A stretch of DNA of 64,000 nucleotides from Zoogloea sp. (lineage in GTDB: Bacteria; Pseudomonadota; Gammaproteobacteria; Burkholderiales; Rhodocyclaceae): positions 1-64,000 of the forward strand of contig NZ_JAFLDT010000013.1 in NCBI RefSeq assembly GCF_017302315.1, written 5' to 3'. Position 1 is the stretch's first letter. Each line of letters begins with the position of its first letter. A program made the position numbers and the translations under genes. The notes under the pieces are model-generated. The model was not told the origin of the DNA. It saw only the letters and a list, made by a program, of their open reading frames with translations, and made no database searches. Positions 52,762 to 62,135 of the stretch are shown here, in pieces.

Positions 52762-53208
52762 TCAGGGCTGACGCAGGCTGCCGAGCAGGCCCTTCTTGAT
52801 GGCAATCGTCGTCGGCCGATTGAACTTGGTCGGCAGCCGCTTCGGCTTGAACCAGCCGAAGTTGGAATGCTCCCGATTGAGGCGCGGCACCACCTCGCGC
52901 TCAAGCCGCAGCAGGTAGTAGTGCATCTCGCAATCCCCGGACCGGCTTCGACGCTCGCCGGACACCTGGCCGATCTTCACCAGCTGCTTTTCCTTGACGC
53001 GCAAACCGGCCTCCTCCGCCAGCTCCCTCAACAGCGCCGAGCGGGGAGACTCCCCGCGATCTGCGCGGCCTCCGAAGAAATTCCACGCCCCACCATTGTT
53101 CACCACGCTGGAGCGCTTCCCGAGCAGCACCTTGCCCGTGTCCACGCACTGGATGATGGCCCAGGCACCGGCCTTGCGAGAAGGGGAGTTCAGACGTTCC
53201 TTAGCCAT
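52762..53208 (-). CDS. Nudix hydrolase
   Basis: A 148-residue Nudix phosphohydrolase. The Nudix box GGRADRGESPRSALLRELAE continues to EAGL and contains the glutamates that bind magnesium. Substrate (a nucleoside diphosphate derivative) cannot be told from sequence. Convergent with lipA. Its start lies about 220 bases from the small DNA-binding-like gene. Confidence 0.9.
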   Translation of the reverse strand: MAKERLNSPSRKAGAWAIIQCVDTGKVLLGKRSSVVNNGGAWNFFGGRADRGESPRSALLRELAEEAGLRVKEKQLVKIGQVSGERRSRSGDCEMHYYLLRLEREVVPRLNREHSNFGWFKPKRLPTKFNRPTTIAIKKGLLGSLRQP

Positions 53209-53430
53209 GGGACAGGAGACTCAGACGGTTGAGGTAAGTAGGGCAGATGCGCTTTCCGCAAGCCCGACATTGTTATAAACACTTTATATCGATCTTCTGT
53301 TGCAATAAGGTTGCAGTTGCACAACAACCCGCGTTTACGCCCGCCGGGTTCAAAGCAATCATGCTCTCCAGCTAAGCAATAAACGATTTATACTATTTAT
53401 ACACTTCTTCATGCAAGGCATGGATACACA

Positions 53431-53748
53431 ATGAATATGTCAACGCGTGCCAAGCGGGGCACACAAGAATCGGATTCCCCGGAGCCCCCAGCAAGTTCCG
53501 GGCCGACAACGGCAAAGAAGCCGCCCGCGCGCTCAAATCGACCGGTGCGGGACAGCTTCACCTTCCCGGAATCCGACTACGCCCTGTTTGCCCTGCTGAA
53601 GAAGCGCGCCCTGGCAGGCGGCTGCGAGATCAAGAAAAGCGAACTGATCCGCGCCGGGCTCATCCTTCTGAACACCTTGTCCGACACCGCCTTGATCGAC
53701 GCGCTCAACAAGATCGAGCGCGTAAAGACCGGCCGCCCGAAAAAATAG
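53431..53748 (+). CDS. Small basic protein with a helix-turn-helix-like or RHH-like core
   Basis: A 105-residue protein with a disordered, serine/proline-rich N-terminus and a conserved core (VRDSFTFPESDYALFALLKK, then CEIKKSELIRAGLILLNTL) ending in lysine-rich TGRPKK. This resembles the strand-helix-helix of small RHH-type DNA-binding proteins. It is preceded by the most AT-rich stretch of the window (about 53,256-53,430), including TATACT at 53,389. No neighbour reveals a partner; function unknown. Confidence 0.72.
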   Translation: MNMSTRAKRGTQESDSPEPPASSGPTTAKKPPARSNRPVRDSFTFPESDYALFALLKKRALAGGCEIKKSELIRAGLILLNTLSDTALIDALNKIERVKTGRPKK

Positions 53749-53770
53749 GCGCTGCCGGGATGACCGCTCA

Positions 53771-55444
53771 CTAACTGGCAGGCCAGAGTTCGACGGTGCC
53801 ACGCTCGAAATGCAGAGACGTCCCTGCTGGGTCAATCCGGAAGCGCTCGACGATATCTGCAAGCCGTATGGAAAAGTCGCGACTGGTATCCGCCGCATTC
53901 TTCGTGTGGGAGGCTGCCACGTGGGCCTGCTCCAGCAGGCTATCGATCATCTCAATCTGATCGACAATCTCGCAGCTTGAGCCCTGCCCCACATCGACGA
54001 TCCGGATGATCTCGCCGACCACCTCGACCACCTGCGTTGCCGAGTACACGATGCGCTCGATTGCCTCACCCGCCGTGCGTGCCAGGGCCGTGCTCTGATC
54101 CATTTCGCTGGTCACCAGTTTCATGAGCTCCGCCGACTCGCTCGACGAGGTCTGGATGAGCTGCATCCGCTGGCTGATGTGTTCGGTTGCGCCGGCAGCG
54201 CGTTCCGCCAGCATCCTCACCTCGTCGGCAACGACCGAAAAGCCCCGCCCCGCATCCCCGGCTCGCGCAGCCTCAATGGCCGCATTCAGTGCCAGCAGGT
54301 TGGTCTGATCAGCGATCTTCCTGATTTCCGACACCACCCCCTCGACCTCCGAGATCTGAGCGGCCAGCGCAAACACCTGGTCGGCGGCCGTATCCACCCG
54401 GCGGGAGAGGGCACTGATCTGCTCCGCTGTTTCCTGGATGATCTCGCTGCGGCTCCTGGCGGTTCGCCCTGACTCCTCGGTGATCCGCCCAGCCTCGCGC
54501 GACCCCTGATCGATGTCGCGGATGTGGGTCTGGATGGCCTGCACCGCCCGCTGAATACGCTTCGATGAGGCGCTGCCCTCCGAGGCGATTCGCGCCACGA
54601 CAGCCGCGGACTGATGCATCTCGACCGACGCAGTCTCATTGCAGCGGATGATCTCAACCATCGCCCCCAAACTCGTCTGCAAGGTATTGACCAAGGCATT
54701 GAAGGCCTCTATCGATTGCCCGATCTCATCGCGCCGCTGGAACGGAACCCGCTGGGTAAAGTCGAGGGACTCGGCGATGCGCCCCATCGTGCCTTCCATC
54801 GCCCGCAGTGGCACGACAATGTTCCGGTACAGCCTGATCATCAGCCCTCCCAGCACCAGCACCGTGACGATGACTGCCGCGCCGAGGAACCACATGGTCT
54901 GCGTCAGGCCAACCCTCACCTCTTGCGCCGACTGATCCTTGTTGCGGCGTTTCTCGATGAGCAGGGTTTCCAGTATCTGCTGCAGCTCCTGCTGATAGGG
55001 CGCCGCGTTGGCATAGAGGCTCGCCTCGGCGAGCTGGCGATGACCGGCCATGCTGAGCGAGATGCTTTCACTCATGGCGGCCACATAGTTGTCCAGGCTC
55101 TCGGACGCCTGCAGCAGCAAACCCGCCTCCGCTTGCGACTGGGAGGGCACCGCCAATGTCTTCAGGCCGGCCCGCAGCCTCTCCTGCTGAATCTTCAGCC
55201 TTTCGCCGGCTTGTGGCGCCTGATCCGAATTACCCGCCGAGATCACTTCGAACAGATCAAGCTGGAGTTGCTTGAGATCAGCCCGCAGATCCGCGGCAGC
55301 GAGCGCCGCCGGCACCGCGTCATCCGTCAGGCTGTGCATCAAGCCAAAATTGGAACGAAACTGATGGCCGCCCACGGCGACAAGGGCAAACAGCATCGCC
55401 GCAGAGAGCGAGGCCAGAAGGACGAGGTCGCGTCGGATACTCAT
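53771..55444 (-). CDS. Methyl-accepting chemotaxis protein
   Basis: A 557-residue inner-membrane chemoreceptor. TM1 ([20 protein letters not shown]) and TM2 ([19 protein letters not shown]) flank a four-helix periplasmic sensor; a HAMP and a long signalling coil follow, with the hairpin tip [20 protein letters not shown]. The CheW-binding tip is normal; no NWETF pentapeptide at the C-terminus. The ligand is unknown. Stands alone without che genes, convergent with the small basic protein gene and divergent from a LysR gene, with about 275 bases between. Confidence 0.96.
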   Translation of the reverse strand: MSIRRDLVLLASLSAAMLFALVAVGGHQFRSNFGLMHSLTDDAVPAALAAADLRADLKQLQLDLFEVISAGNSDQAPQAGERLKIQQERLRAGLKTLAVPSQSQAEAGLLLQASESLDNYVAAMSESISLSMAGHRQLAEASLYANAAPYQQELQQILETLLIEKRRNKDQSAQEVRVGLTQTMWFLGAAVIVTVLVLGGLMIRLYRNIVVPLRAMEGTMGRIAESLDFTQRVPFQRRDEIGQSIEAFNALVNTLQTSLGAMVEIIRCNETASVEMHQSAAVVARIASEGSASSKRIQRAVQAIQTHIRDIDQGSREAGRITEESGRTARSRSEIIQETAEQISALSRRVDTAADQVFALAAQISEVEGVVSEIRKIADQTNLLALNAAIEAARAGDAGRGFSVVADEVRMLAERAAGATEHISQRMQLIQTSSSESAELMKLVTSEMDQSTALARTAGEAIERIVYSATQVVEVVGEIIRIVDVGQGSSCEIVDQIEMIDSLLEQAHVAASHTKNAADTSRDFSIRLADIVERFRIDPAGTSLHFERGTVELWPAS

Positions 55445-55719
55445 GGAAGGGATTCCTTGTTGTCGATAGCCGGGCATCGCTTGCTGCGGCGCATCAAGAG
55501 ATCCCCGTTTATCGTCCTGCAGCCGACAAGCTCGAGTGAATTTTTTGTTAAGCCTCCCATTGCCGGTGGGCGCACCACACCGGTGCTGATTTGCTGGAGG
55601 CAACGCCGCTACGCCCCGCGAAGGTTCGCAACTGGGCCGACAGCCCCCGCAATTGCGGCCTTTTCCCGCCTGGAACGATTTTTGCAGCGCACCACGGATA
55701 TCGTTCAAGGAGCACCGAC

Positions 55720-56718
55720 ATGGCCGCGAACTGCACCTGGGATTCCATGGATGTCCACCTGCTGCGCGTACTCCACGCCCTGCTCACCGAATGCAGCGTG
55801 AGCAAGGCGGCGCGGCGCCTCAACCAGTCTCAACCGGCCGTCAGCACGGCCCTGCGCCGCCTGCGTGACATCACCGGCGACCAGCTGCTGGTGCGCAGCC
55901 GCAACGGCATGACCCCCACCGAGCGGGGTGCCGGGCTGCTTGAGCCGGTCAAGATTGCGCTGCAGCAGATCGAAGCCATCGCCGTCCGCCAGGTCAAGTT
56001 CGACGCCGCCAGCTCCCGCCGGGTCTTCAACATTGCCACCCCGGACTATCTCAACGCGGTGCTGCTGGGCGAGATCGTGGCCCGCCTGCGCAAGTTCGCC
56101 CCCAACTCCCAGGTGGCCTTTCATTCCCTCGGCCCGGATTTCGACTACGCCCGCGCCCTCGAAGCCGGCGAACTTGACGTGGTCATCGGCAACTGGCCCC
56201 AGCCCCCGGAAAACCTGCGCATGGCGCCCCTCTTCGACGACGAGGTGGTGTGCATCATGCGCAAGGGCCACCCCCTCGCCGGTCGCGCGCTCAGCACCGC
56301 CGACTACCTGGCGGCCGAACACCTGGTGCCCACCCCCTACGCGGTCGGCCAGCGCGGCGTGATCGACCTGCATCTGGCCCGCGAGCGGCTCAAGCGCAAC
56401 GTGGTGGCCTACGTGCCCTACTTCGGCCTGGTGCCCTATCTGCTGCTGGAAACCGACATGCTATTCTCCAGCCCGCGGATCTTCGCCGAGCACTGCGCCA
56501 AGATGATGCCCCTGGCCATTGCCGAAGCCCCCATCGACTTCCCGAAGATGAGCTTCTATCTGCTGTGGCACGACCGCAGCCACTACGAGGAAGAATGCCG
56601 CTGGTTCCGCGAGCAGATCACCTCGGTGGCGCGCAGCTCGCCGGTCATCCCGCGCCCTGGCCCCGCCCCCGTAGCGAGCGGCACCTTGCCGACCACGGCC
56701 CTGTCCTTCGCCGTCTGA
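55720..56718 (+). CDS. LysR-family regulator next to urate genes
   Basis: A 332-residue LysR regulator: HTH ([40 protein letters not shown]) and effector domain. AAGGAG seven bases before ATG 55,720. A GAACGAT...ATCGTTC inverted repeat (55,673-55,679 and 55,700-55,706) lies just before the start. Being next to uraD and the urate genes, it may control them, but the genes are convergent, not divergent, and the inducer is unknown. Confidence 0.93.
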   Translation: MAANCTWDSMDVHLLRVLHALLTECSVSKAARRLNQSQPAVSTALRRLRDITGDQLLVRSRNGMTPTERGAGLLEPVKIALQQIEAIAVRQVKFDAASSRRVFNIATPDYLNAVLLGEIVARLRKFAPNSQVAFHSLGPDFDYARALEAGELDVVIGNWPQPPENLRMAPLFDDEVVCIMRKGHPLAGRALSTADYLAAEHLVPTPYAVGQRGVIDLHLARERLKRNVVAYVPYFGLVPYLLLETDMLFSSPRIFAEHCAKMMPLAIAEAPIDFPKMSFYLLWHDRSHYEEECRWFREQITSVARSSPVIPRPGPAPVASGTLPTTALSFAV

Positions 56719-56727
56719 GCGCAATAA

Positions 56728-56754
56728 CAAGGGCAGACCGCCGGTCTGCCCTTG
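56728..56754. terminator. Bidirectional terminator between LysR and uraD
   Basis: CAAGGGCAGACCG (56,728-56,740) and CGGTCTGCCCTTG (56,742-56,754) form a very strong hairpin between convergent genes. A T-rich tail (CTCTGT) is weak on this side. Confidence 0.7.
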
Positions 56755-56764
56755 CTCTGTCCAC

Positions 56765-57286
56765 CTACTCCGCCACCCTTTCCTCCAGGCGCAGCGCCGC
56801 GATCCGGGCGATCTGGCGCAGGGCCTCGGCGAATTCCGCTTCCGGGTCGTGCCCCAGCCGGCGCTCCATGGCCGCGATGATGTCGGCCCGCCCCAGCCCC
56901 CGCACGGCAATGATGAAGGGAAAGCCGAACTTGGCGTTGTAGGCCCCGTTGAGAGCCTGGATCAGTTCGAACTCCTCCGGCGAGCAGGCGGCAAGGCCCG
57001 CACCGGCCTGTTCGCGGGTGGACTCCACCGTCAGCTCCCCCCGCACCGCCGCCTTGCCGGCCAGTTCCGGGTGAGCCCTGATCAACGCCAGCTGGGCATC
57101 GCGGGGTGCCGCCTGCATCGCGCCAACCAGCGTGCCCAGCAGGGCTTCCCGGTCGGCAAAGGGGCTACGCACCCAGGCCCGCTCGGCCACCCAGGGTGAA
57201 TGCTCGAAGATGCCGTCCAGGGCCGCCACGAAGGCGGCCTGATCCAGCTGCGAAAGGGAGGCTGGGGTGAGAGTCGGGATTGTCAT
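56765..57286 (-). CDS. uraD: 2-oxo-4-hydroxy-4-carboxy-5-ureidoimidazoline decarboxylase
   Basis: Decarboxylates OHCU to S-allantoin, the third step of urate breakdown. 173 residues. The catalytic histidine is in IRAHPELAGKAA (about residue 70) and NGAYNAKFGFPFIIAVRGLG is a strong family motif. Downstream of the NCS2 permease on the same strand, 33 bases from it, suggesting one transcript permease-uraD. Confidence 0.95.
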   Translation of the reverse strand: MTIPTLTPASLSQLDQAAFVAALDGIFEHSPWVAERAWVRSPFADREALLGTLVGAMQAAPRDAQLALIRAHPELAGKAAVRGELTVESTREQAGAGLAACSPEEFELIQALNGAYNAKFGFPFIIAVRGLGRADIIAAMERRLGHDPEAEFAEALRQIARIAALRLEERVAE

Positions 57287-57319
57287 GACAGGGGCTCCGG
57301 GCCTGGGCGGAAATCGGGA

Positions 57320-58729
57320 TCAGTGGAGTTCGGCTTCCATCGCCATCTGCTTGGCGCTTTCGGCCGCATCGCGACGATAGCCATTGAAGAACAGGTTGAG
57401 CAACACCGCAGTGATGGCCGTGAGCAGAATGCCGCTATGCAGCAGCGGCCCCAGGGCTTTGGGCATCTGGTGGAAGAACTTGTCGGCCACCAGGGGGATC
57501 ATGCCGAAGCCGATGCTGATGGCGATGATGTAGGGGTTGAAGCGGTTGGTCTTCAGGTCCGCCGCCAGCAAGATCTTGATGCCCGTCGCGGCAACCATGC
57601 CGAACATCACGATGCCGGCACCGCCCAGTACGAACTGGGGCACCGACGCCACCACGTGGGCCATCTTGGGAAACAGGCCGAAGGCCACCAGAATGGCCCC
57701 GCCGGCCACGCATACCCAGCGGCTGCGCACCCCCGTCACCCCCACCAGACCGATGTTCTGGGAGAACGAGGTGTAAGGAAAGGCATTGAAGATGCCGCCG
57801 ATCAGGGTGCCCAGACCATCGGTGCGCAGGCCCTTCTCCAGGTCCTTGGGCGACAGGGGCTTGCCGGTGAGCTCGCCCAGGGCCAGGAACATGCCCAGGG
57901 ATTCCACCATCACCACGATCATCACCAGGCACATGGTGGCCGCCGAGACCAGATCGAAGGTGGGCATGCCGAACTGGAAGGGATAGACCAGGGCGAACCA
58001 CTCGGCCTGCTCCAGCCCGTCAAACTTGACCTTGCCCATGGCCAGCGCCACCACAAAACCGAACACCAGCCCCAGCAGCACCGACACATTGGCCACGAAG
58101 CCCTTGCCATACTTGGACAGCAGCAGGATCACCACCAGCACCGAGAAGGCCACGCCCAGGTGCTCGGGCGCGCCGTAGGCCGGGTTGGGCACCATCTGGC
58201 CGGTGGCCAGATCCTTGATCATCGGCACACCGCCGGCCGCCCAGTTGATGCCGACGCGCATCAGGGTCACGCCGATCACGGCAATGATGGTGCCGGTGAC
58301 CACCGGCGGAAACAGGGGCAGCAGGCGGCTGATCACCGGCGCCAGGAAGATCCCGAATACGCCCGCCACCATCACCGACCCGAAGATCGCGGTGATCCCC
58401 AGATCGGGGTTCGCGGCCATGGCCAGCATCGGGCTCACCGCCGCAAAGGTCACCCCCATCATCACCGGCAGACGGATGCCGAAGGGGCCGACACCCAGCG
58501 CCTGGATCAGGGTGACAATGCCGCAGCAAAGCAGGTCGGCGTTGATCAGCAGGGCGATCTGATCCTTGGGCAGCTTGAGGGCTGCCCCCAGGATCAGCGG
58601 CACCGCCACCGCCCCGGCATACATCACCAGCACGTGCTGCAGGCCCAGGGCAAACAAGCGGGGCGCGGGGAGGATCTCATCCACCGGGTGAACGGTGGTG
58701 TCAGGGTCGGGACGGGTCGTCACGGGCAT
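57320..58729 (-). CDS. NCS2 nucleobase permease (urate/xanthine type)
   Basis: A 469-residue inner-membrane proton symporter with about 14 helices. The NCS2 signature QNIGLVGVTGVRSR is present (around residue 320), as is the N-terminal MYAGAVAVPLILG. Genes of this kind beside uraD/uraH usually carry urate or xanthine; the substrate is an inference from the context. Its start faces uraH across 280 bases that hold a TATAAT and a palindrome. Confidence 0.92.
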   Translation of the reverse strand: MPVTTRPDPDTTVHPVDEILPAPRLFALGLQHVLVMYAGAVAVPLILGAALKLPKDQIALLINADLLCCGIVTLIQALGVGPFGIRLPVMMGVTFAAVSPMLAMAANPDLGITAIFGSVMVAGVFGIFLAPVISRLLPLFPPVVTGTIIAVIGVTLMRVGINWAAGGVPMIKDLATGQMVPNPAYGAPEHLGVAFSVLVVILLLSKYGKGFVANVSVLLGLVFGFVVALAMGKVKFDGLEQAEWFALVYPFQFGMPTFDLVSAATMCLVMIVVMVESLGMFLALGELTGKPLSPKDLEKGLRTDGLGTLIGGIFNAFPYTSFSQNIGLVGVTGVRSRWVCVAGGAILVAFGLFPKMAHVVASVPQFVLGGAGIVMFGMVAATGIKILLAADLKTNRFNPYIIAISIGFGMIPLVADKFFHQMPKALGPLLHSGILLTAITAVLLNLFFNGYRRDAAESAKQMAMEAELH

Positions 58730-58941
58730 CTCCTGGAAGGGCTGCGGACTGGCGCCGCGAGCAGATCATGGTGGGGAAATGGCAGGCCGCCGGAGCGTGC
58801 TCCGTGACGATGCCGCATGAATCGAGAGTACGGAGCCGGCCGGGGGGGCGGCAAGTAGCAGGATCGGATAAGCATCCTGCCGACTTTCATATGAGCCCCG
58901 CGCACACCGAAGCCCGCCGCCCTTATTCGCGCAACCCGATA

Positions 58942-58954
58942 GGCGATATTCGCC
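58942..58954. promoter_or_regulatory. Palindrome in the urate divergent promoter
   Basis: GGCGATATTCGCC has matching GGCGA/TCGCC arms around TAT and stands in the -35 zone of the uraH promoter. A regulator site is possible; the protein is unknown. Confidence 0.35.
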
Positions 58955-58974
58955 GGCCGCCCGGCGGCCCTTCC

Positions 58975-58980
58975 TATAAT
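58975..58980 (+). promoter_or_regulatory. Candidate -10 element for uraH-puuD
   Basis: Perfect TATAAT, 32 bases before the uraH ATG; no clear -35, which suggests an activator. Confidence 0.5.
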
Positions 58981-59011
58981 CGGGGTCATTCCATCCCCGC
59001 CGAGGACCCCC

Positions 59012-59368
59012 ATGGGCCGCCTGACCACCCACGTACTCGATACCGCCCGCGGCTGCCCGGCCGCCGGCATGGCCTTCGCGCTACACCTGCTCGGCCCCGA
59101 CGGCAGCTGCCGCGAGCTGTGCCGCGGGGTCACCAACCACGACGGCCGCGCCGACGCCCCCCTGCTGCAGGGTGAAACCATGGCGGTCGGCAGCTACGAG
59201 CTGGTCTTTGAGGTGGCGGCCTACTTTGCCGCCGCCGGCGTGCCCCAGGCCGACCCGCCCTTCCTGGGCAGCGTCCCCCTGCGCTTCGGCATTGCCGACA
59301 CCGCCGCCCATTACCACGTGCCGCTCCTCGTATCGCCGTGGAGCTACTCGACCTACCGGGGCAGCTGA
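59012..59368 (+). CDS. uraH: 5-hydroxyisourate hydrolase
   Basis: Hydrolyses 5-hydroxyisourate to OHCU, the second step of urate breakdown. 118 residues, transthyretin-like fold. The two family ends are LTTHVLD (residues 4-10) and the C-terminal [24 protein letters not shown] gives the active-site histidine and arginine. Its stop overlaps puuD's ATG (TGATG), coupling the first two enzymes of the pathway. Confidence 0.97.
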   Translation: MGRLTTHVLDTARGCPAAGMAFALHLLGPDGSCRELCRGVTNHDGRADAPLLQGETMAVGSYELVFEVAAYFAAAGVPQADPPFLGSVPLRFGIADTAAHYHVPLLVSPWSYSTYRGS

Positions 59369-60546
59369 TGGACGCCTACCTCATCGAATGGGGCAGCCTG
59401 CTGCTGCGCTGGCTCCACCTGATCGTCGGCATCGCCTGGATCGGCTCGTCCTTCTATTTTGTGTGGCTGGACAACAGCCTCAAGCCGCCCACCGACCCGG
59501 CACTCAAGGCCAAGGGCGTGGGCGGCGAGCTGTGGGCCGTGCATGGCGGCGGCTTCTACAACCCGCAGAAATACCTGGTGGCCCCCGCCCACCTGCCGGA
59601 CGATCTGCACTGGTTCAAGTGGGAGAGCTATTCCACCTGGCTGTCGGGCTTCGCCCTGATCTCCACCCTGTACTACCTGCAGGCCGGCAGCTACATGGTC
59701 GATCCCTCGGTGGCCGCCATCAGCCCGGGCACCGCCGTGGCCATCGGCCTGGGCACCCTGGCCGGCGGCTGGGTGGTGTATGACGTGCTGTGCCGCCTGC
59801 TCATCAACCGCAGCCAGCTACTCTTCGGCATCGTCTACTACGCCTTCGTGGTGGCCGTGGCCTGGGCCCTCACCCACCTCCTGTCGGGCCGTGCCGCCTT
59901 CATCCACGTGGGCGCCATGATCGCCACCACCATGAGCGGCAACGTCTTCTTCTGGATCATCCCGGGCCAGAAACGCGTGGTGGCCGCCATGCAGCGCGGC
60001 GACACCCCCGACCCCATGGACGGCATCCGCGCCAAGCAGCGCAGCTACCACAACAACTACCTGACCCTGCCGGTGCTGTTCTGCATGATCAGCAACCACT
60101 ACGCCTTCACCTACACCCATGCCCACGCCTGGGCGGTGCTGGCCCTGATCATCCTGGCTGCGGTGCTGATCCGCCACTTCTTCAACCTGCGCCACAAGGG
60201 CGCCGTGCGCTGGGAGTTCCCCGCCACCGCCATCGCCATCCTGGCCGGCGTAGCCGTATGGCTGGCCCCGGCGCCGCGGCTTGCCAGCGCCGGCACCGCC
60301 GCCCCCACCCTGGCCGACATCCAGCCCATCATCAACGCCCGCTGCACCGCCTGCCACGCCGAAAAGCCCACCCTGATGGCCTCCGCCCCGGCCGGTGTGC
60401 TCCTCGACACCCCCCAGCGCATCGAAGCCCAGGCCCAGCGCATCCACGACCAGACCGTCAAGCTCAAGGCCATGCCCCTGGGCAACGTCACCGGGATCAC
60501 CGACGAGGAAAGGATGAAGATCGCCGGGTGGTTTGCGGCGCGCTGA
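59368..60546 (+). CDS. puuD: Membrane urate oxidase with cytochrome c domain
   Basis: A 392-residue membrane protein of the PuuD family, which oxidises urate to 5-hydroxyisourate. About eight membrane helices (LLLRWLHLIVGIAWIGSSFY and following) with conserved histidines in HVGAMIATTMSG and YTHAHAWA, then a cytochrome c tail: CTACH at C326-C329-H330 and probable distal methionine in AMPLGN (about 371). The haem suggests electrons go to the respiratory chain rather than to O2 with release of peroxide. No soluble uricase is present. Confidence 0.95.
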   Translation: MDAYLIEWGSLLLRWLHLIVGIAWIGSSFYFVWLDNSLKPPTDPALKAKGVGGELWAVHGGGFYNPQKYLVAPAHLPDDLHWFKWESYSTWLSGFALISTLYYLQAGSYMVDPSVAAISPGTAVAIGLGTLAGGWVVYDVLCRLLINRSQLLFGIVYYAFVVAVAWALTHLLSGRAAFIHVGAMIATTMSGNVFFWIIPGQKRVVAAMQRGDTPDPMDGIRAKQRSYHNNYLTLPVLFCMISNHYAFTYTHAHAWAVLALIILAAVLIRHFFNLRHKGAVRWEFPATAIAILAGVAVWLAPAPRLASAGTAAPTLADIQPIINARCTACHAEKPTLMASAPAGVLLDTPQRIEAQAQRIHDQTVKLKAMPLGNVTGITDEERMKIAGWFAAR

Positions 60547-60555
60547 GGGCGCCGC

Positions 60556-60828
60556 TCAGACCGGCGTGGGCGGCTTCCTGCGGTGGAACAGGTACACCGC
60601 CAGCGCGCCGGTGGCAGCCCCGGCCGCAAACCCCTCCCAGGCATCGATGGGCAGCAGGGAGCGCCCCAGCAGATAGAGCATCAACACCGGCAGGAGCACC
60701 GCAAAGATCGCGTTCCCCCCATCCCCGGTGCGAATCAGCAGACCGCAGACCATCCACAGAAAGCGGAACAGCCCCACCAGGGCAAGCGCCAGAAAGAAAT
60801 TACCGAAGAACTCGAACACCGGAGCCAC
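60556..60828 (-). CDS. Hypothetical 90-residue membrane protein
   Basis: GTG-started small protein with about three hydrophobic segments (FFLALALVGLFRFLWMVCGL, AIFAVLLPVLMLYLLG, GFAAGAATGALAVYLF) and a basic C-terminus (HRRKPPTPV). Nine bases past puuD on the opposite strand. Function unknown. Confidence 0.6.
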   Translation of the reverse strand: MAPVFEFFGNFFLALALVGLFRFLWMVCGLLIRTGDGGNAIFAVLLPVLMLYLLGRSLLPIDAWEGFAAGAATGALAVYLFHRRKPPTPV

Positions 60829-60977
60829 GCTGCGTTTGTCAGACGGGGCAGATGATGCCAGTCCACCCGCCTGAGGTGGCTGGAAATGCGGGTGACGAAG
60901 GGCCCGCGCCAGCCCCCCATGGGGGTCGAATTCAGCCTAATCTCCTCCGTTTGACACGTCGTCTGACGGTCGATAAG

Positions 60978-61082
60978 GTCCCTCCTGTAGGGGCGACTTC
61001 AGTCGCCCACCCACGCGTCGATCACCGACACACCCTTGATCTCAGCCCGCGGGCGACTGAAGTCGCCCCCACAGTCCCTCCA
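60978..61082. repeat. REP/BIME-like inverted repeat, copy 2
   Basis: Within the 348-base gene-free stretch 60,829-61,176. The left arm, 60,987-61,008, is identical to the 22-base arm of copy 1; the right arm, 61,051-61,072, differs from the exact reverse complement at one base. Read on the minus strand, the outer flank CTGGAGGGACTGTGGGGGCG closely repeats copy 1's CTGGAGGGACCGTAGGGGCG, so the two copies are in opposite orientation. Nothing else in this stretch looks like a gene. Confidence 0.8.
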
Positions 61083-61176
61083 GCCGCCCCCAGCGCGTCC
61101 CATAAACCCCTTCAGCCTCACCCATCGGGTGATCAGGCCAGTGGAGGGCAAACCCCCGTCAGCAATGGGTTTGCGC

Positions 61177-61689
61177 TCACGGTGACGCCTCGCCGTGCGC
61201 GTCCCGCGGAGCCAGCCGGCTGGCCACGATGAAATACAGCACCGCACCCACCACCCCGCTCCCCAGGCAAAACCAGTGCATGGCCTGCACTGACATCAGC
61301 CCAAGCAGACCGTTGTCCCGGGTCAAGGGCCAAAAGGGCTCCACGTCCGCATGCATGATCCCGTCAAGCAGCACATGGCTGAAAGTACCGACGAAAGCCG
61401 ACAGCACGGCCACCGGCCAGCGGATGGGCACAAAGCGGCGGCAGCCGATCAGGCGCAAGCCGAACTCCGACAGGTACTTCCCGCTGAGGGCCGAAGCGAC
61501 GCCCAGCAGGGAGGCCCCGATCCAGGTATGGGTGAAGCCATGCAGATGCCCCTCGCCGGTCAGGATCACCACCAGCGGCTGGATATCCATCACGATCTGC
61601 GCCCAGCCGAAGACCATCAGGGAAAACGCCCCCTGCAGCACCGCCTTGATCAGGAGCCCCGGCCCCATGTGGAAAGGTGTGAATGGCAT
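61177..61689 (-). CDS. Membrane protein of the DUF4184/YdjM-like group
   Basis: A 170-residue membrane protein starting MPFTPFHMGPGLLIKAV, then LMVFGWAQIVMDIQPLVVIL with acidic and histidine residues (GFTHTWIGAS, FSHVLLDGIMHAD) that could bind metal. Four hydrophobic segments are visible. It looks like the metal-dependent-hydrolase-like membrane family; the function is not known. Confidence 0.78.
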   Translation of the reverse strand: MPFTPFHMGPGLLIKAVLQGAFSLMVFGWAQIVMDIQPLVVILTGEGHLHGFTHTWIGASLLGVASALSGKYLSEFGLRLIGCRRFVPIRWPVAVLSAFVGTFSHVLLDGIMHADVEPFWPLTRDNGLLGLMSVQAMHWFCLGSGVVGAVLYFIVASRLAPRDAHGEASP

Positions 61690-61739
61690 GTATGCCCCTC
61701 AGAAACGCGCTTCGGGCGGCCCCACCCGGGCGCTGCGCC

Positions 61740-62126
61740 TCACGCAGAAAACTCCCGCACCTGAAACACGTTCCCCTCCGGATCCATCCCGTTGCACACG
61801 GTAAAGCCCGGCCCCTGCCAGTTCTCGGCAAACACCTCGCCCCCCAACGCCTGCGCCGCAAGCCGTGCTGCATCCAGGCTGGGCACGCTGAAGAAGAACT
61901 TGAGCGCCGTATCCTCGCGCCGCTGGGGCGGCGAGGTGATGACGATGCCCTCAGCGAAGGGCGGCGGAATCCGATGCACCAGCAACTGGATGTCGGCGGA
62001 TTCGAGCACGATCAGCTCCGGTGTGGCATGCAGGCGGGCCATGCCGGCGACAGCGCAATAAAAATCGGCAACGCGCTCGGGATCGAGGGCGTAGATGAAA
62101 AGTCCGGCACGGGCGGGGCCTGGCAT
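61740..62126 (-). CDS. VOC/glyoxalase-family protein
   Basis: A 128-residue vicinal-oxygen-chelate protein: paired beta-alpha-beta-beta-beta modules, GLFIYALDPERVADFYCAVA at the N-terminus and DPEGNVFQVREF at the C-terminus. AAGGAG precedes the ATG. Substrate unknown. Followed closely on the same strand by no further gene; nine bases from the DinB gene upstream. Confidence 0.88.
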   Translation of the reverse strand: MPGPARAGLFIYALDPERVADFYCAVAGMARLHATPELIVLESADIQLLVHRIPPPFAEGIVITSPPQRREDTALKFFFSVPSLDAARLAAQALGGEVFAENWQGPGFTVCNGMDPEGNVFQVREFSA

Positions 62127-62135
62127 GGGTGCTCC

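Noticed and set aside
59790-61232. Long open frame overlapping puuD and the downstream gap
   Set aside because: It is an out-of-frame shadow of puuD that runs through a repeat; proline/arginine-rich with no domain.
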